NCBI GenBank assembly: GCA_027070475.1
Contig: JALXDT010000139.1
Span: 1-6,224 of the forward strand
Source of the DNA: Candidatus Aminicenantota bacterium
Lineage (GTDB): Bacteria > Acidobacteriota > Aminicenantia > JAMOAD01
Direction of reading: 5' to 3'
Length of the DNA stretch: 6,224 nt
Translations under genes and position numbers: made by a program
Shown: piece after piece, positions 1 to 5,736 of the stretch
Layout of the letters: each line of letters starts with the position of its first letter
Position numbering within the stretch: position 1 is the first letter of the stretch
Notes under the pieces: model-generated
What the model was told of the DNA's origin: nothing
Seen by the model: only the letters and a program-made list of their open reading frames with translations
Databases searched by the model: none

Positions 1-757
1 CTTTAGAACCATAGATAAAAATATTTTTATCTTCTTTTTCAATAACAATATCATCAAGATGGGGACCTGATAAAACCTTCCTTCTCTTAAATTCATCATC
101 CATAGAAAAATCTTTATTATACTCATTAATTACAATTTTTATCCCCTTTCCTTTTAACAAAGAATTTAGCTCTGACACTAAAGATTTTCTCCTCTCTCTT
201 ATTTTTTCTCCAAAAAATAATAATTGCTCTGTCCAAACATCGTAAACAGACTTTTCTCTCTTCCCTCTTTTAAGCAAAACATTTTTATTTCTCAGACTTT
301 TATTATAATTTAAAAGGCTATTTATGTAAAGAGTATCAATACCTGATCCAAAAAAATCAATTATTCTCCTCCTTTCCATTCTTTTTTTAAAAAAATCAAA
401 AATTCTCTCACTATTAATGAAAATAGTAAAAAATATATTTAAAATATCTGTTAATTTCGCCTTCTTTTCATCCACTTTTCTTACAACCCTCTTCTTATTA
501 ACTCCTCCAAAAATTGAATGCTCTGTTTCTTTTTTTAACACCCCAAATACTGAAAAACCCCCACCTATTCTTGATATCTCATTAAGCCTTTTTGTTCTGA
601 AAGACCTTCCATAATTCAAATAATATACAGCCTCTAAAATAGTTGTTTTCCCACTTCCATTCCCACCATAAACTATATTAACCCCATCTTTAAATAAAAC
701 TTTCCTCTCTTTAAAAAGTCTGAAATCCTTTAAATATATATTTTTTAGAACTGCCAA
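1..757 (-). CDS. recF: DNA replication and repair protein RecF, N-terminal part (3' end outside window)
   Basis: RecF is a cytoplasmic SMC-like ATPase that, with RecO and RecR, helps load RecA at single-stranded gaps. I translated 252 codons by hand. The start is a TTG at 757-755, giving MAVLKNIYLKDFRLF, which aligns with the usual RecF opening (hydrophobic strand, then D/N-F-R). Residues 31-39, GGNGSGKTT, are the Walker A loop, followed by ILEAVYYLNYGRSFR, the family's conserved continuation. Further on are RRRIIDFFGSGID, then LLNYNKSLRNKNVLLK (the family's L-x-x-RN-x-LLK stretch) and, near the window edge, LSGPHLDDI, the RecF GPH-x-DD motif. The ABC signature and Walker B lie in the missing roughly 100 C-terminal residues. 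The start is three bases past the dnaN stop, in the same frame, with no clear Shine-Dalgarno, so translation is probably coupled to dnaN. No internal stop was seen. Confidence 0.93.
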   Translation of the reverse strand, partial: MAVLKNIYLKDFRLFKERKVLFKDGVNIVYGGNGSGKTTILEAVYYLNYGRSFRTKRLNEISRIGGGFSVFGVLKKETEHSIFGGVNKKRVVRKVDEKKAKLTDILNIFFTIFINSERIFDFFKKRMERRRIIDFFGSGIDTLYINSLLNYNKSLRNKNVLLKRGKREKSVYDVWTEQLLFFGEKIRERRKSLVSELNSLLKGKGIKIVINEYNKDFSMDDEFKRRKVLSGPHLDDIVIEKEDKNIFIYGSK

Positions 758-760
758 AAT

Positions 761-1873
761 CTATTGAAAAGGTATTACCATATAAATGTAATCAAATTCA
801 AAATTACCTTCCTTAACTTCTCCCACCGGTTTAAACCTAACTATAGTTTTCTCATCAGAAAATTCCATTTTAACCTCTTCATTCTCTATATTCTCAAGAA
901 ATTCCTTAACAAAAAGCGCATTAAAAGAAATAACAATTTCCTCCCCTTCATAGCCTTTTGCAGTAAGTTCTTCCTCCCCTTTTCCACTTTCGACACTATC
1001 ATAACTTAAAATAATTCCATCTCTTTTTATCATCATGTTTACCTGTTTTATCTTCGAAGATATTATATTTAAAATCCTTCTAAGAGCCTTATTAGTCTCC
1101 TCTCTTTTAAAAATAACAAAGTTTTCTCTCTCCATGTTTATATAATCATAAAACTCCGGAAATCTCTTTTCTATTATTCTTGTTGTTAAAATTATATTAT
1201 TATAAATGAAAAAGTAATTATTAACTCCCTTTATTATTTTTATCTCTCCTTCATCTTCAAATTTCAAAAGCTCATTCAATGCTTTTCTATAAACTAAAAG
1301 ATCTGTTTCTTTATAATTTTTTGATACCTCTGTTTTAGCATAAGCAAGTCTATTATAATCAGAAGAAACTGCCTCTATTGTATTTCCTTTAAATATAAAA
1401 TATCCTCCCCCCATAGCAGTATAATGCTCTTCCGAAATCGCATATCTAATCATTCTTATTAAATTTTTAAAAACTTTAATATCAACTGTGATCTCTTCCT
1501 CTTCCTCAGGCAATGGAATTGTCGGAAAATTATCAGGAGATAGACCATAAAGTGTATAAAAACTTGTTCCTCCTTTAAGGTCTATAATAGAATCTTCCTT
1601 CTCCTCTATTTCTATAAACTCAGTGTCCATCTCCTTTACTAAATTATAGAGGAGAGAAAAGGCAACAGTAATACTTCCCTCTTTCTCTATTTCAGCATCC
1701 ATTTCTATAATAATCCCAATCTCAAGATCCGTACCTGATATTTCTATTTTCTCCAAATTTTTTGTTTTTAAAAGAACATAGTTTAAGATAGGCATAGTGC
1801 TTCTCTTTTCCACAATGCCATTCATCAACTCTAACTCTTTTAGTAAGAGTGTTCTCTTAATTTTAACTTTCAT
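761..1873 (-). CDS. dnaN: DNA polymerase III beta subunit (sliding clamp)
   Basis: The beta clamp is a dimeric ring that encircles DNA, tethers the replicative polymerase and serves as a docking hub for repair and replication factors. The 370-residue product is the usual clamp length, enough for three topologically similar domains. Family landmarks are the N-terminal VEKRSTMPILNYVLL (residues 21-35), SDYNRLAYAK (171-180, equivalent to the usual TDGHRLA), TTRIIEKRFPEFYDYI (230-245) and FNALFVKEFLENI (318-330, the NPLYLLDAL-like strand). The C-terminus, YMVIPFQ, corresponds to the usual Y-x-VMPMR tail but ends in FQ, a conservative variation. The ATG at 1873-1871 is preceded by AAGGTGG with five bases between, a good Shine-Dalgarno. 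The gene lies 157 bp downstream of dnaA on the same strand and abuts recF, the usual dnaA-dnaN-recF operon order. The protein is very rich in E, K and I, fitting the A+T-rich genome. Confidence 0.96.
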   Translation of the reverse strand: MKVKIKRTLLLKELELMNGIVEKRSTMPILNYVLLKTKNLEKIEISGTDLEIGIIIEMDAEIEKEGSITVAFSLLYNLVKEMDTEFIEIEEKEDSIIDLKGGTSFYTLYGLSPDNFPTIPLPEEEEEITVDIKVFKNLIRMIRYAISEEHYTAMGGGYFIFKGNTIEAVSSDYNRLAYAKTEVSKNYKETDLLVYRKALNELLKFEDEGEIKIIKGVNNYFFIYNNIILTTRIIEKRFPEFYDYINMERENFVIFKREETNKALRRILNIISSKIKQVNMMIKRDGIILSYDSVESGKGEEELTAKGYEGEEIVISFNALFVKEFLENIENEEVKMEFSDEKTIVRFKPVGEVKEGNFEFDYIYMVIPFQ

Positions 1874-2030
1874 TTTTCCACCTTTCCTTAAGTCATTATT
1901 TTTATTTATTAATATTATAATATATTACCTATAAAATCAATAATAATAATATAAGCATACCAAATGTTCAAAAACTTGCAAAACATTTATGTACAATATT
2001 TTTCCAATTAACCAATCTGTTGAAAACTCT
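1874..2030. other. dnaA-dnaN intergenic region; candidate DNA unwinding element
   Basis: This 157-bp gap has no open reading frame. Its centre (about 1898-1955) is almost purely A and T. On the plus strand it carries consecutive triplets TAA TAA TAA TAT AAG (1941-1955), which fit the loose (T/A)A(G/A) DnaA-trio pattern. To the right of these are degenerate relatives of the nonamer found upstream of dnaA: TGTTCAAAA (1965-1973), TTTTCCAAT (2000-2008) and TGTTGAAAA (2018-2026), each one or two mismatches from TTTTCCACA or its complement. In several bacteria the unwinding element sits between dnaA and dnaN. Here that role is inference, because A+T-rich DNA produces such matches by chance. Confidence 0.4.
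1914..1940 (-). promoter_or_regulatory. Possible dnaN promoter
   Basis: On the minus strand a perfect TATAAT (1919-1914) lies about 40 bp before the dnaN start. The best -35 I can find is TTGATT (1940-1935), but its 15-bp spacer is short. The gap is so A+T-rich that a TATAAT by chance is expected, so this is a weak call. dnaN could equally be transcribed by read-through from dnaA. Confidence 0.3.
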
Positions 2031-3326
2031 TTAAACATCTTTAAATCTTCTGATATATGATTGAATCTCTTTTTCAAAATTTGGATCTTCTTCAATCTTT
2101 TTTTGAATCTTATTTATAGAATGAATCACTGTTGAATGGTGTTTATTTCCAAACTCTTTTCCTATTTTATTTACTGGCATATCAATAACCACTTTTATCA
2201 AATACATTGCAATCTGCCTTGGAAAAGAAATTCTTGGTGAATTATTCTTTGAATTTAGCTCATTAACCTTTATCCCGAACTTTTCCGCAATAAAGGTCTT
2301 TATTCTTTCTGGAGTCACCTCCTCTTTGTTTTCATCCACATAATCCTTTATTTCCTGTTTAACAAGGTTTATTGTAATCGGAACACCTCTGATCGATGCA
2401 ATAGCTCCTATCCTTGATAGAGCTCCTTCAAGAGTTCTTACATTTCTTTTTATTTTTGATGCTATATATTCTGCAATATCCTTTGTTATTTGAATATTTT
2501 TTTCTTTAGCCTTTTCCATTAGTATTGCTATTCTGTTTTCAAGGTCAGGGGGTTCAATTTGAGCAATAATACCCCATTCAAACCTTGATCTTAGTCTTTC
2601 CTCTAATTTTTTTAAATCTTTTGGAGGACAATCACTTGATATTATTATCTGTTTTCCCGATTCATAAAGTTCATTAAAAATAAAAAAAAGCTCTTTTTTA
2701 GTTGCTTCCCATGTTGACATTAATTGAATATCATCTATTATTAAAATATCAGCACTCTTATACTTTTTTTTAAATTCAGAATATTTTTTATTTTGAAGAT
2801 GATACACCATCTCATCCATAAAATCTTTTGATGTTTTAAACATTACATTTTTATTCTTTTTGTTTTTTAAAATATAGTTTGCGATTGCTGTTAATAAGTG
2901 AGTTTTTCCAAGACCTACATCTCCGTAAATATATACGGGATTATAGTTTGATTCTCCTTTTGCAACACTTAAGGCAACCGCAAAAGCAAACTGGCTTCCC
3001 TGTCCCGGGATAAAGTTTTCAAAAGTGTAGTTTTTATTTATATTTGATAATTTTGTAGAATAAACCTTTTTCTTCTTTTCACTGCTTTTTTCAGGATAGA
3101 TGAATCTTATTTTATTATTGGGATCATAATTTATAAGAAAGGAGTTTATGAGATCCACATACTTCTGGTTTAAAAATGAAAAGAATTCAGAATCTGGAAC
3201 TTTTAAATATAGTTCATTTTCATCAACACCTATGAATTTTATCGGAGAAATCCATAGATTATACTCTCTTTCATTGTTGATTTTCTTTCTTAAATCCTCT
3301 TTAATTTTCTCCCAAATAAAATCCAT
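2031..3326 (-). CDS. dnaA: Chromosomal replication initiator protein DnaA
   Basis: DnaA is the AAA+ ATPase that binds origin boxes, melts the origin and helps recruit the helicase; it usually also regulates its own gene. The 431-residue product contains all parts. Domain I (about 1-78) opens with IWEKIKEDLRKKI. A short linker domain II spans about 79-98. The AAA+ core begins at YTFENFIPG (100-108) and holds Walker A GDVGLGKTH (135-143), Walker B LIIDDIQ (195-201), sensor 1 IIISSD (227-232), the arginine-finger region LEERLRSRFEWG (241-252) and sensor 2 RNVRTLEGAL (294-303). Domain IV has PRQIAMYLI (369-377) and the DNA-binding signature GNKHHSTVIHS (393-403), a variant of the common GGRDHTTVIHA. 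The ATG at 3326-3324 follows an AAAGGTGG Shine-Dalgarno. The protein is slightly shorter than many DnaA proteins because of the reduced domain II. It is preceded by its own promoter and by box-like palindromes that suggest autoregulation. Confidence 0.97.
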   Translation of the reverse strand: MDFIWEKIKEDLRKKINNEREYNLWISPIKFIGVDENELYLKVPDSEFFSFLNQKYVDLINSFLINYDPNNKIRFIYPEKSSEKKKKVYSTKLSNINKNYTFENFIPGQGSQFAFAVALSVAKGESNYNPVYIYGDVGLGKTHLLTAIANYILKNKKNKNVMFKTSKDFMDEMVYHLQNKKYSEFKKKYKSADILIIDDIQLMSTWEATKKELFFIFNELYESGKQIIISSDCPPKDLKKLEERLRSRFEWGIIAQIEPPDLENRIAILMEKAKEKNIQITKDIAEYIASKIKRNVRTLEGALSRIGAIASIRGVPITINLVKQEIKDYVDENKEEVTPERIKTFIAEKFGIKVNELNSKNNSPRISFPRQIAMYLIKVVIDMPVNKIGKEFGNKHHSTVIHSINKIQKKIEEDPNFEKEIQSYIRRFKDV

Positions 3327-3341
3327 TAGATTTCCACCTTT

Positions 3342-3361
3342 TTTTCCACATATGTGGAAAA
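3342..3361. promoter_or_regulatory. Palindrome of two head-to-head DnaA-box-like nonamers
   Basis: TTTTCCACA (3342-3350), a TA spacer, then TGTGGAAAA (3353-3361) form a perfect 20-bp palindrome. Each half differs from the classic DnaA box TTATCCACA at one position (A to T at position 3), a change tolerated in many A+T-rich bacteria. It lies 15 bp upstream of the dnaA ATG, between promoter and Shine-Dalgarno, where DnaA binding could both repress dnaA and nucleate an origin complex. Binding is inferred, not shown. Confidence 0.65.
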
Positions 3362-3367
3362 CTTTTC

Positions 3368-3393
3368 TTATGGTTGAGAATACTCAACCATAA
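3368..3393. repeat. Inverted repeat (11-bp arms, 4-nt loop) in the dnaA leader
   Basis: TTATGGTTGAG (3368-3378), loop AATA, CTCAACCATAA (3383-3393) is a perfect inverted repeat. It falls inside the predicted dnaA 5' leader, six bases from the DnaA-box palindrome. Neither strand has a run of T directly after the stem, so it does not look like an intrinsic terminator. It could be an operator for an unknown regulator, an origin-binding protein site, or a leader hairpin. Confidence 0.7.
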
Positions 3394-3416
3394 AAAGTAC
3401 AATAACTTCAAAATTT

Positions 3417-3445
3417 ATATTAACAAAAAGAGTATTATCTGTCAA
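3417..3445 (-). promoter_or_regulatory. dnaA promoter (sigma-70 type)
   Basis: On the minus strand a perfect -35 TTGACA (3445-3440) and a -10-like TAATAT (3422-3417) are separated by exactly 17 bp. Transcription would start near 3410, giving a leader of about 85 nt that contains both palindromes. The -35 begins only five bases past the btuB stop codon, so dnaA has its own promoter just after the receptor gene. Confidence 0.65.
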
Positions 3446-3450
3446 AAAAT

Positions 3451-5268
3451 TCAGAGTTTTATATTAACACCTCCGAAGAGCCATCTTTTTGGGGAAGGAT
3501 ATCCGTAAATTTCATAATATTTTTCATTAAAAACATTGTTTATCTTGGCAAAGAAAGATAGATTTTTTGAAATTGCAAAATTTAGATTGAGGTAGAAAAC
3601 CGAAAAACTTTCAGCATCAACAACTGTGAAGTTCTTTTCATCAAAATCCTTTCTCTCTCCCACATATCTTCCGCCAAAGAAAATATTTAGTCTCTTGTAG
3701 AATATATTAAGAGAACCTTTAAGAATAAAAGATGGCCTTCTCAAAAGCTCTTCGCCAGTAACAGCGTTTTTAGAAGATAATTTTAAAAATGAAATTGAGA
3801 GTTTGTTATTTTTAAACATATAGGTAAGGGATGAGGAAAACCCCTTTATTTTATCCTCTCCTGAATTTTTTAATTTATAGGTTATAAAATCAAAAGTGAT
3901 AAGATCCTCATATTTTGTATTAAAAAGTGAAAATGTCAATAATATATTGTTTTTTGCAAACTTAACACCTGTTTCATAATTTAAAGATTTTTCAGGTTTA
4001 AGGGAAGGTGAACCCCAGGGAGATGCAAATTCTGAAACCTTTGGAGCTCTAAATCCTTTTGAAAATATAAAATACGGAGAAATAAGAATTTTATTTGAGA
4101 GGAGATTATATGAAACAGATATTTTAGGGGATAGATAACCATCAAATTCGCTGAATTTATCATACCTTAAACCGAGAGCAAGATTAAGTCTTTCTGTTCT
4201 GTAAAGCTGTTCGCCGAAAAATGAGAATGAATTGTAATTTTCATCAATAAAAGAAAATCCACTCTCGGTTTCCTCTGTGATTTTGGATTTAAAGAGCTCA
4301 AATCCAAAAAGAGAGGTCGTGTTTTTAAAAGGGGAAGCAACAAACTTTGAACTAAGTTGATAATTATCGCTTTTTGAATGATAGAAACTTCCCCAGAAAG
4401 CATCTGGATCTTTAAGTGTATAATCTCTTTTGTAAAAGGAAAGGTTTAAATCAAAAAAACTTTTTTCTGAGAGTTTATATTTAAAAGGAAAGGCTAATAG
4501 GTTCATCTCTGTTGTGCTTTTTCTGTTAGGGGAGGGAAAGCCATAATTGAAGGGTATTCCAGTGGAAGAAGAGACATAATAGAAGAAAGGGGAAAGTGAG
4601 AACTTTTTATTTTCAATATCCCAGTTAAAGTAGATATTTTTGTTATCAAAATCACTGTTTGTAAAATCACCCTTTATCTTTTTCCCACTGTAGATTAAAG
4701 AGAGAGTATTTTTCCCAAACCTTTTTCCAAATGAGACCTTTTCGCCGAAACTTGAATTTTTCCCTCCGAAAAGTGTTAAAGAAAAGCCATTAGTTTTTTC
4801 CGGAATTAAATTGATAACCCCTCCCATTGCTTCGGAGCCATAGAGACTACTTTGAGGGCCATTCACAATTTCTATTTGCTGAAAAGTATCTGCTGATATG
4901 GGAGAATAATCAAAGGAAAGTGAAGCGGGATCATTGATTTTAACCCCATTGATTAAAAGGACAGTATGCTTTGAGCTTGCCCCCCTTATAAAAACAGAGG
5001 AGAATTGACCGTAGGCTCCGCTTGAAAGAGAAAGAGTTGAAGAAGATAGGGAAAGTGCTTCCGATAAATTTAAAGGTTTCAGTGAGTTTAATTCCTTTTT
5101 GGTAATTAAGGAGAAAGAGTCAATTACATTTAAAATACTCTCCTCTGTAAGAGTTGCGGTGACAATAATTTCCTCCTTGAATTGATTCTTTTTCTCCTTT
5201 GACTTAGAAGAAAAGAGTAAAAAAGAGTGAAAGAGAATAAGAAAAGAAACAATAATTTTTTTGTACAT
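3451..5268 (-). CDS. btuB: TonB-dependent outer-membrane receptor, probable cobalamin transporter (BtuB-like)
   Basis: This is a 22-strand-barrel receptor of the outer membrane that imports a scarce ligand using energy from TonB-ExbBD. The start at 5268 gives 605 residues (E. coli BtuB is 614 with signal). A longer in-frame start at 5367 is rejected because it would translate the riboswitch; the 5268 ATG has an excellent GAGGAGG five bases upstream. Residues 1-21 (MYKKIIVSFLILFHSFLLFSS) are a signal peptide. EEIIVTAT (32-39) is the TonB box. The plug has VFIRGASSKHTVLLINGVKIND (92-113) and IEIVNGPQSSLYGSEAMGGVINLI (132-155), the hallmark plug motifs. The rest is alternating beta-barrel sequence ending with INNVFNEKYYEIYGYPSPKR and GGVNIKL. 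The NEKYYE-GYPSPKR ending recalls BtuB/vitamin-B12 receptors. The last residue is L, not the usual F or W. The cobalamin riboswitch upstream strongly supports a cobalamin or cobinamide ligand. No partner tonB or btuFCD is in the window. Confidence 0.9.
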   Translation of the reverse strand: MYKKIIVSFLILFHSFLLFSSKSKEKKNQFKEEIIVTATLTEESILNVIDSFSLITKKELNSLKPLNLSEALSLSSSTLSLSSGAYGQFSSVFIRGASSKHTVLLINGVKINDPASLSFDYSPISADTFQQIEIVNGPQSSLYGSEAMGGVINLIPEKTNGFSLTLFGGKNSSFGEKVSFGKRFGKNTLSLIYSGKKIKGDFTNSDFDNKNIYFNWDIENKKFSLSPFFYYVSSSTGIPFNYGFPSPNRKSTTEMNLLAFPFKYKLSEKSFFDLNLSFYKRDYTLKDPDAFWGSFYHSKSDNYQLSSKFVASPFKNTTSLFGFELFKSKITEETESGFSFIDENYNSFSFFGEQLYRTERLNLALGLRYDKFSEFDGYLSPKISVSYNLLSNKILISPYFIFSKGFRAPKVSEFASPWGSPSLKPEKSLNYETGVKFAKNNILLTFSLFNTKYEDLITFDFITYKLKNSGEDKIKGFSSSLTYMFKNNKLSISFLKLSSKNAVTGEELLRRPSFILKGSLNIFYKRLNIFFGGRYVGERKDFDEKNFTVVDAESFSVFYLNLNFAISKNLSFFAKINNVFNEKYYEIYGYPSPKRWLFGGVNIKL

Positions 5269-5273
5269 AAAAA

Positions 5274-5340
5274 CCTCCTCAAAATTTTTTTGGAGGGCTA
5301 CCTTTAAAGCTACTCCTTCCCCTCCGAAAGGGTAGCCGAA
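5274..5340 (-). promoter_or_regulatory. Riboswitch expression platform and btuB Shine-Dalgarno
   Basis: Between the aptamer and the btuB ATG the minus-strand RNA has competing complementary segments. GGCTACC (5337-5331) can pair with GGTAGCC (5302-5296). Alternatively GCTAC (5336-5332) can pair with the nearer GTAGC (5313-5309). GGAGGG (5325-5320) can pair with CCCTCC (5297-5292), and that same CCCTCC can instead pair with the Shine-Dalgarno GAGGAGG (5280-5274). In addition CGGCT (5338-5334) is complementary to AGCCG (5440-5436) in the aptamer core. There is no hairpin followed by a T run, so control is probably at translation initiation by masking the Shine-Dalgarno when cobalamin binds. The exact pairing scheme is inference. 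Confidence 0.6.
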
Positions 5341-5488
5341 TGTTTTCAGGTAGGTCTTCCGGCTCATGGATCATTCCCTTTTCCGCCTTCCCATCCTATT
5401 AAGGATAGTGGCTTTCAGAAAAGAGTCCCCATTTACGGCTGCGGGGGCAGCGGAGGCTTTTACCTCTCTTCCCTGACACCTGAAAACA
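5341..5488 (-). promoter_or_regulatory. Cobalamin (vitamin B12) riboswitch aptamer
   Basis: The minus-strand sequence has the conserved parts of the cobalamin aptamer in order. They are GCTGCCCCCGCAGCCGTAAA (5452-5433), GGGGAC, GCCACT (5412-5407), GGGAAGGC (5392-5385), a GA before the B12 box, and the B12 box itself, AGCCGGAAGACCTACC (5364-5349, consensus AGYCAGGAGACCTGCC). A perfect 10-bp P1 helix closes it: TGTTTTCAGG (5488-5479) with CCTGAAAACA (5350-5341). A local 5-bp stem ATCCT/AGGAT with loop TAAT (5406-5393) joins GCCACT to GGGAAGGC. The element is richer in G+C than its surroundings, as structured RNAs in A+T-rich genomes are. It controls the btuB-like receptor immediately downstream and would shut it off when cobalamin is plentiful. 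Confidence 0.95.
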
Positions 5489-5502
5489 GATTATTCTATC
5501 AT
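5473..5502 (+). promoter_or_regulatory. Possible plus-strand promoter overlapping the riboswitch 5' end
   Basis: CTGACA (5473-5478) and TATCAT (5497-5502) with an 18-bp spacer form a plausible plus-strand promoter, divergent from and overlapping the btuB promoter. The predicted transcript would start near 5509 and could end at the hairpin plus T-rich stretch at 5679-5717. No open reading frame follows closely. A chance match is quite possible. Confidence 0.25.
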
Positions 5503-5503
5503 A
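5493..5503 (-). promoter_or_regulatory. Probable -10 of the riboswitch-btuB promoter
   Basis: Overlapping TATGAT (5503-5498) and TAGAAT (5498-5493) on the minus strand sit 5-10 bases before the start of P1, so transcription would begin almost exactly at the aptamer's 5' end. I see no convincing -35 at 16-18 bp upstream, so only the -10 is claimed. Confidence 0.4.
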
Positions 5504-5544
5504 GAAGTCGGAAAAGGTGGTAGCTTTGAGGTAAGTCGTGAATG

Positions 5545-5637
5545 GTCGAAGTGATAGCGGAGATCCCGCACTTTCTTTCTAACGGTGAATGTGAAAACGG
5601 TTCGACTAAATGATGAATTTAAGAAGAAATTTTCACC
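5545..5637. repeat. Cluster of nested and interleaved inverted repeats
   Basis: GTCGAA (5545-5550) pairs with TTCGAC (5601-5606) and encloses GCGG-AGATC-CCGC (5556-5568 region). Inside that loop, GTGAAAA (5591-5597) is complementary to TTTTCAC (5630-5636), and GGTGAA (5584-5589) to the overlapping TTCACC (5632-5637). Such interleaving would give a pseudoknot-like fold in RNA. It may be a small structured RNA or a decayed element; the helices are short and individually unremarkable. Confidence 0.35.
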
Positions 5638-5678
5638 AAAGTATAGCTAATCAAAAAAGATAGTGCTGGATGAATTGT

Positions 5679-5717
5679 TAATCGGAGCGGTTAGTTTTTG
5701 GTTTTTTGTTGTTTTTT
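5679..5717 (+). terminator. Terminator-like hairpin with T-rich tail
   Basis: TAATCG (5679-5684), loop GAG, CGGTTA (5688-5693) forms a 6-bp stem with one G-T wobble, followed by GTTTTTGGTTTTTTG and further T-rich sequence. As an intrinsic terminator the stem is short. Nothing annotated on the plus strand needs it, unless a small RNA is transcribed from the candidate promoter at 5473-5502. It might also shield rpmH from upstream transcription. Confidence 0.35.
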
Positions 5718-5736
5718 ATAAATATATTAATTAACC

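Larger units (their letters stand above)
3327..3450. other. dnaA upstream region, candidate oriC / DnaA-binding region
   Basis: This 124-bp A+T-rich gap separates dnaA from the btuB stop codon. It contains the 20-bp DnaA-box-like palindrome, an 11-bp-arm inverted repeat and the dnaA promoter, all described separately. The strand G/C bias changes sign around here: on the plus strand, 961-1020 (dnaN) has 3 G and 18 C, while 4561-4620 (btuB) has 15 G and 4 C. Such a switch is typical of a bidirectional origin. The gap carries only two good boxes, fewer than most oriC regions, so part of the origin may lie in the dnaA-dnaN gap or elsewhere. Confidence 0.55.

Noticed and set aside
417..614. 65-codon plus-strand open frame
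   Set aside because: It lies antisense within recF, whose frame is clearly conserved (Walker A and following motifs); it is a shadow frame.
3148..3393. 81-codon plus-strand open frame across the dnaA start
   Set aside because: It is antisense to the dnaA domain I coding region and to the regulatory palindromes; no start signals. A similar frame at 764-1009 is antisense to dnaN.
3368..3393. Intrinsic terminator between btuB and dnaA
   Set aside because: The hairpin lacks a following T run on either strand, and it lies downstream of the dnaA promoter, which would make it terminate dnaA itself.
3981..4403. Two minus-strand open frames inside btuB (60 and 78 codons)
   Set aside because: They are alternate frames of the receptor's barrel region, with no ribosome sites and no recognisable motifs.
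5269..5367. N-terminal extension of the TonB receptor starting at 5367 (MSRKTYLKTF...)
   Set aside because: It translates the B12 box and expression platform. The ATG at 5268 has a perfect Shine-Dalgarno and is followed at once by a signal peptide.
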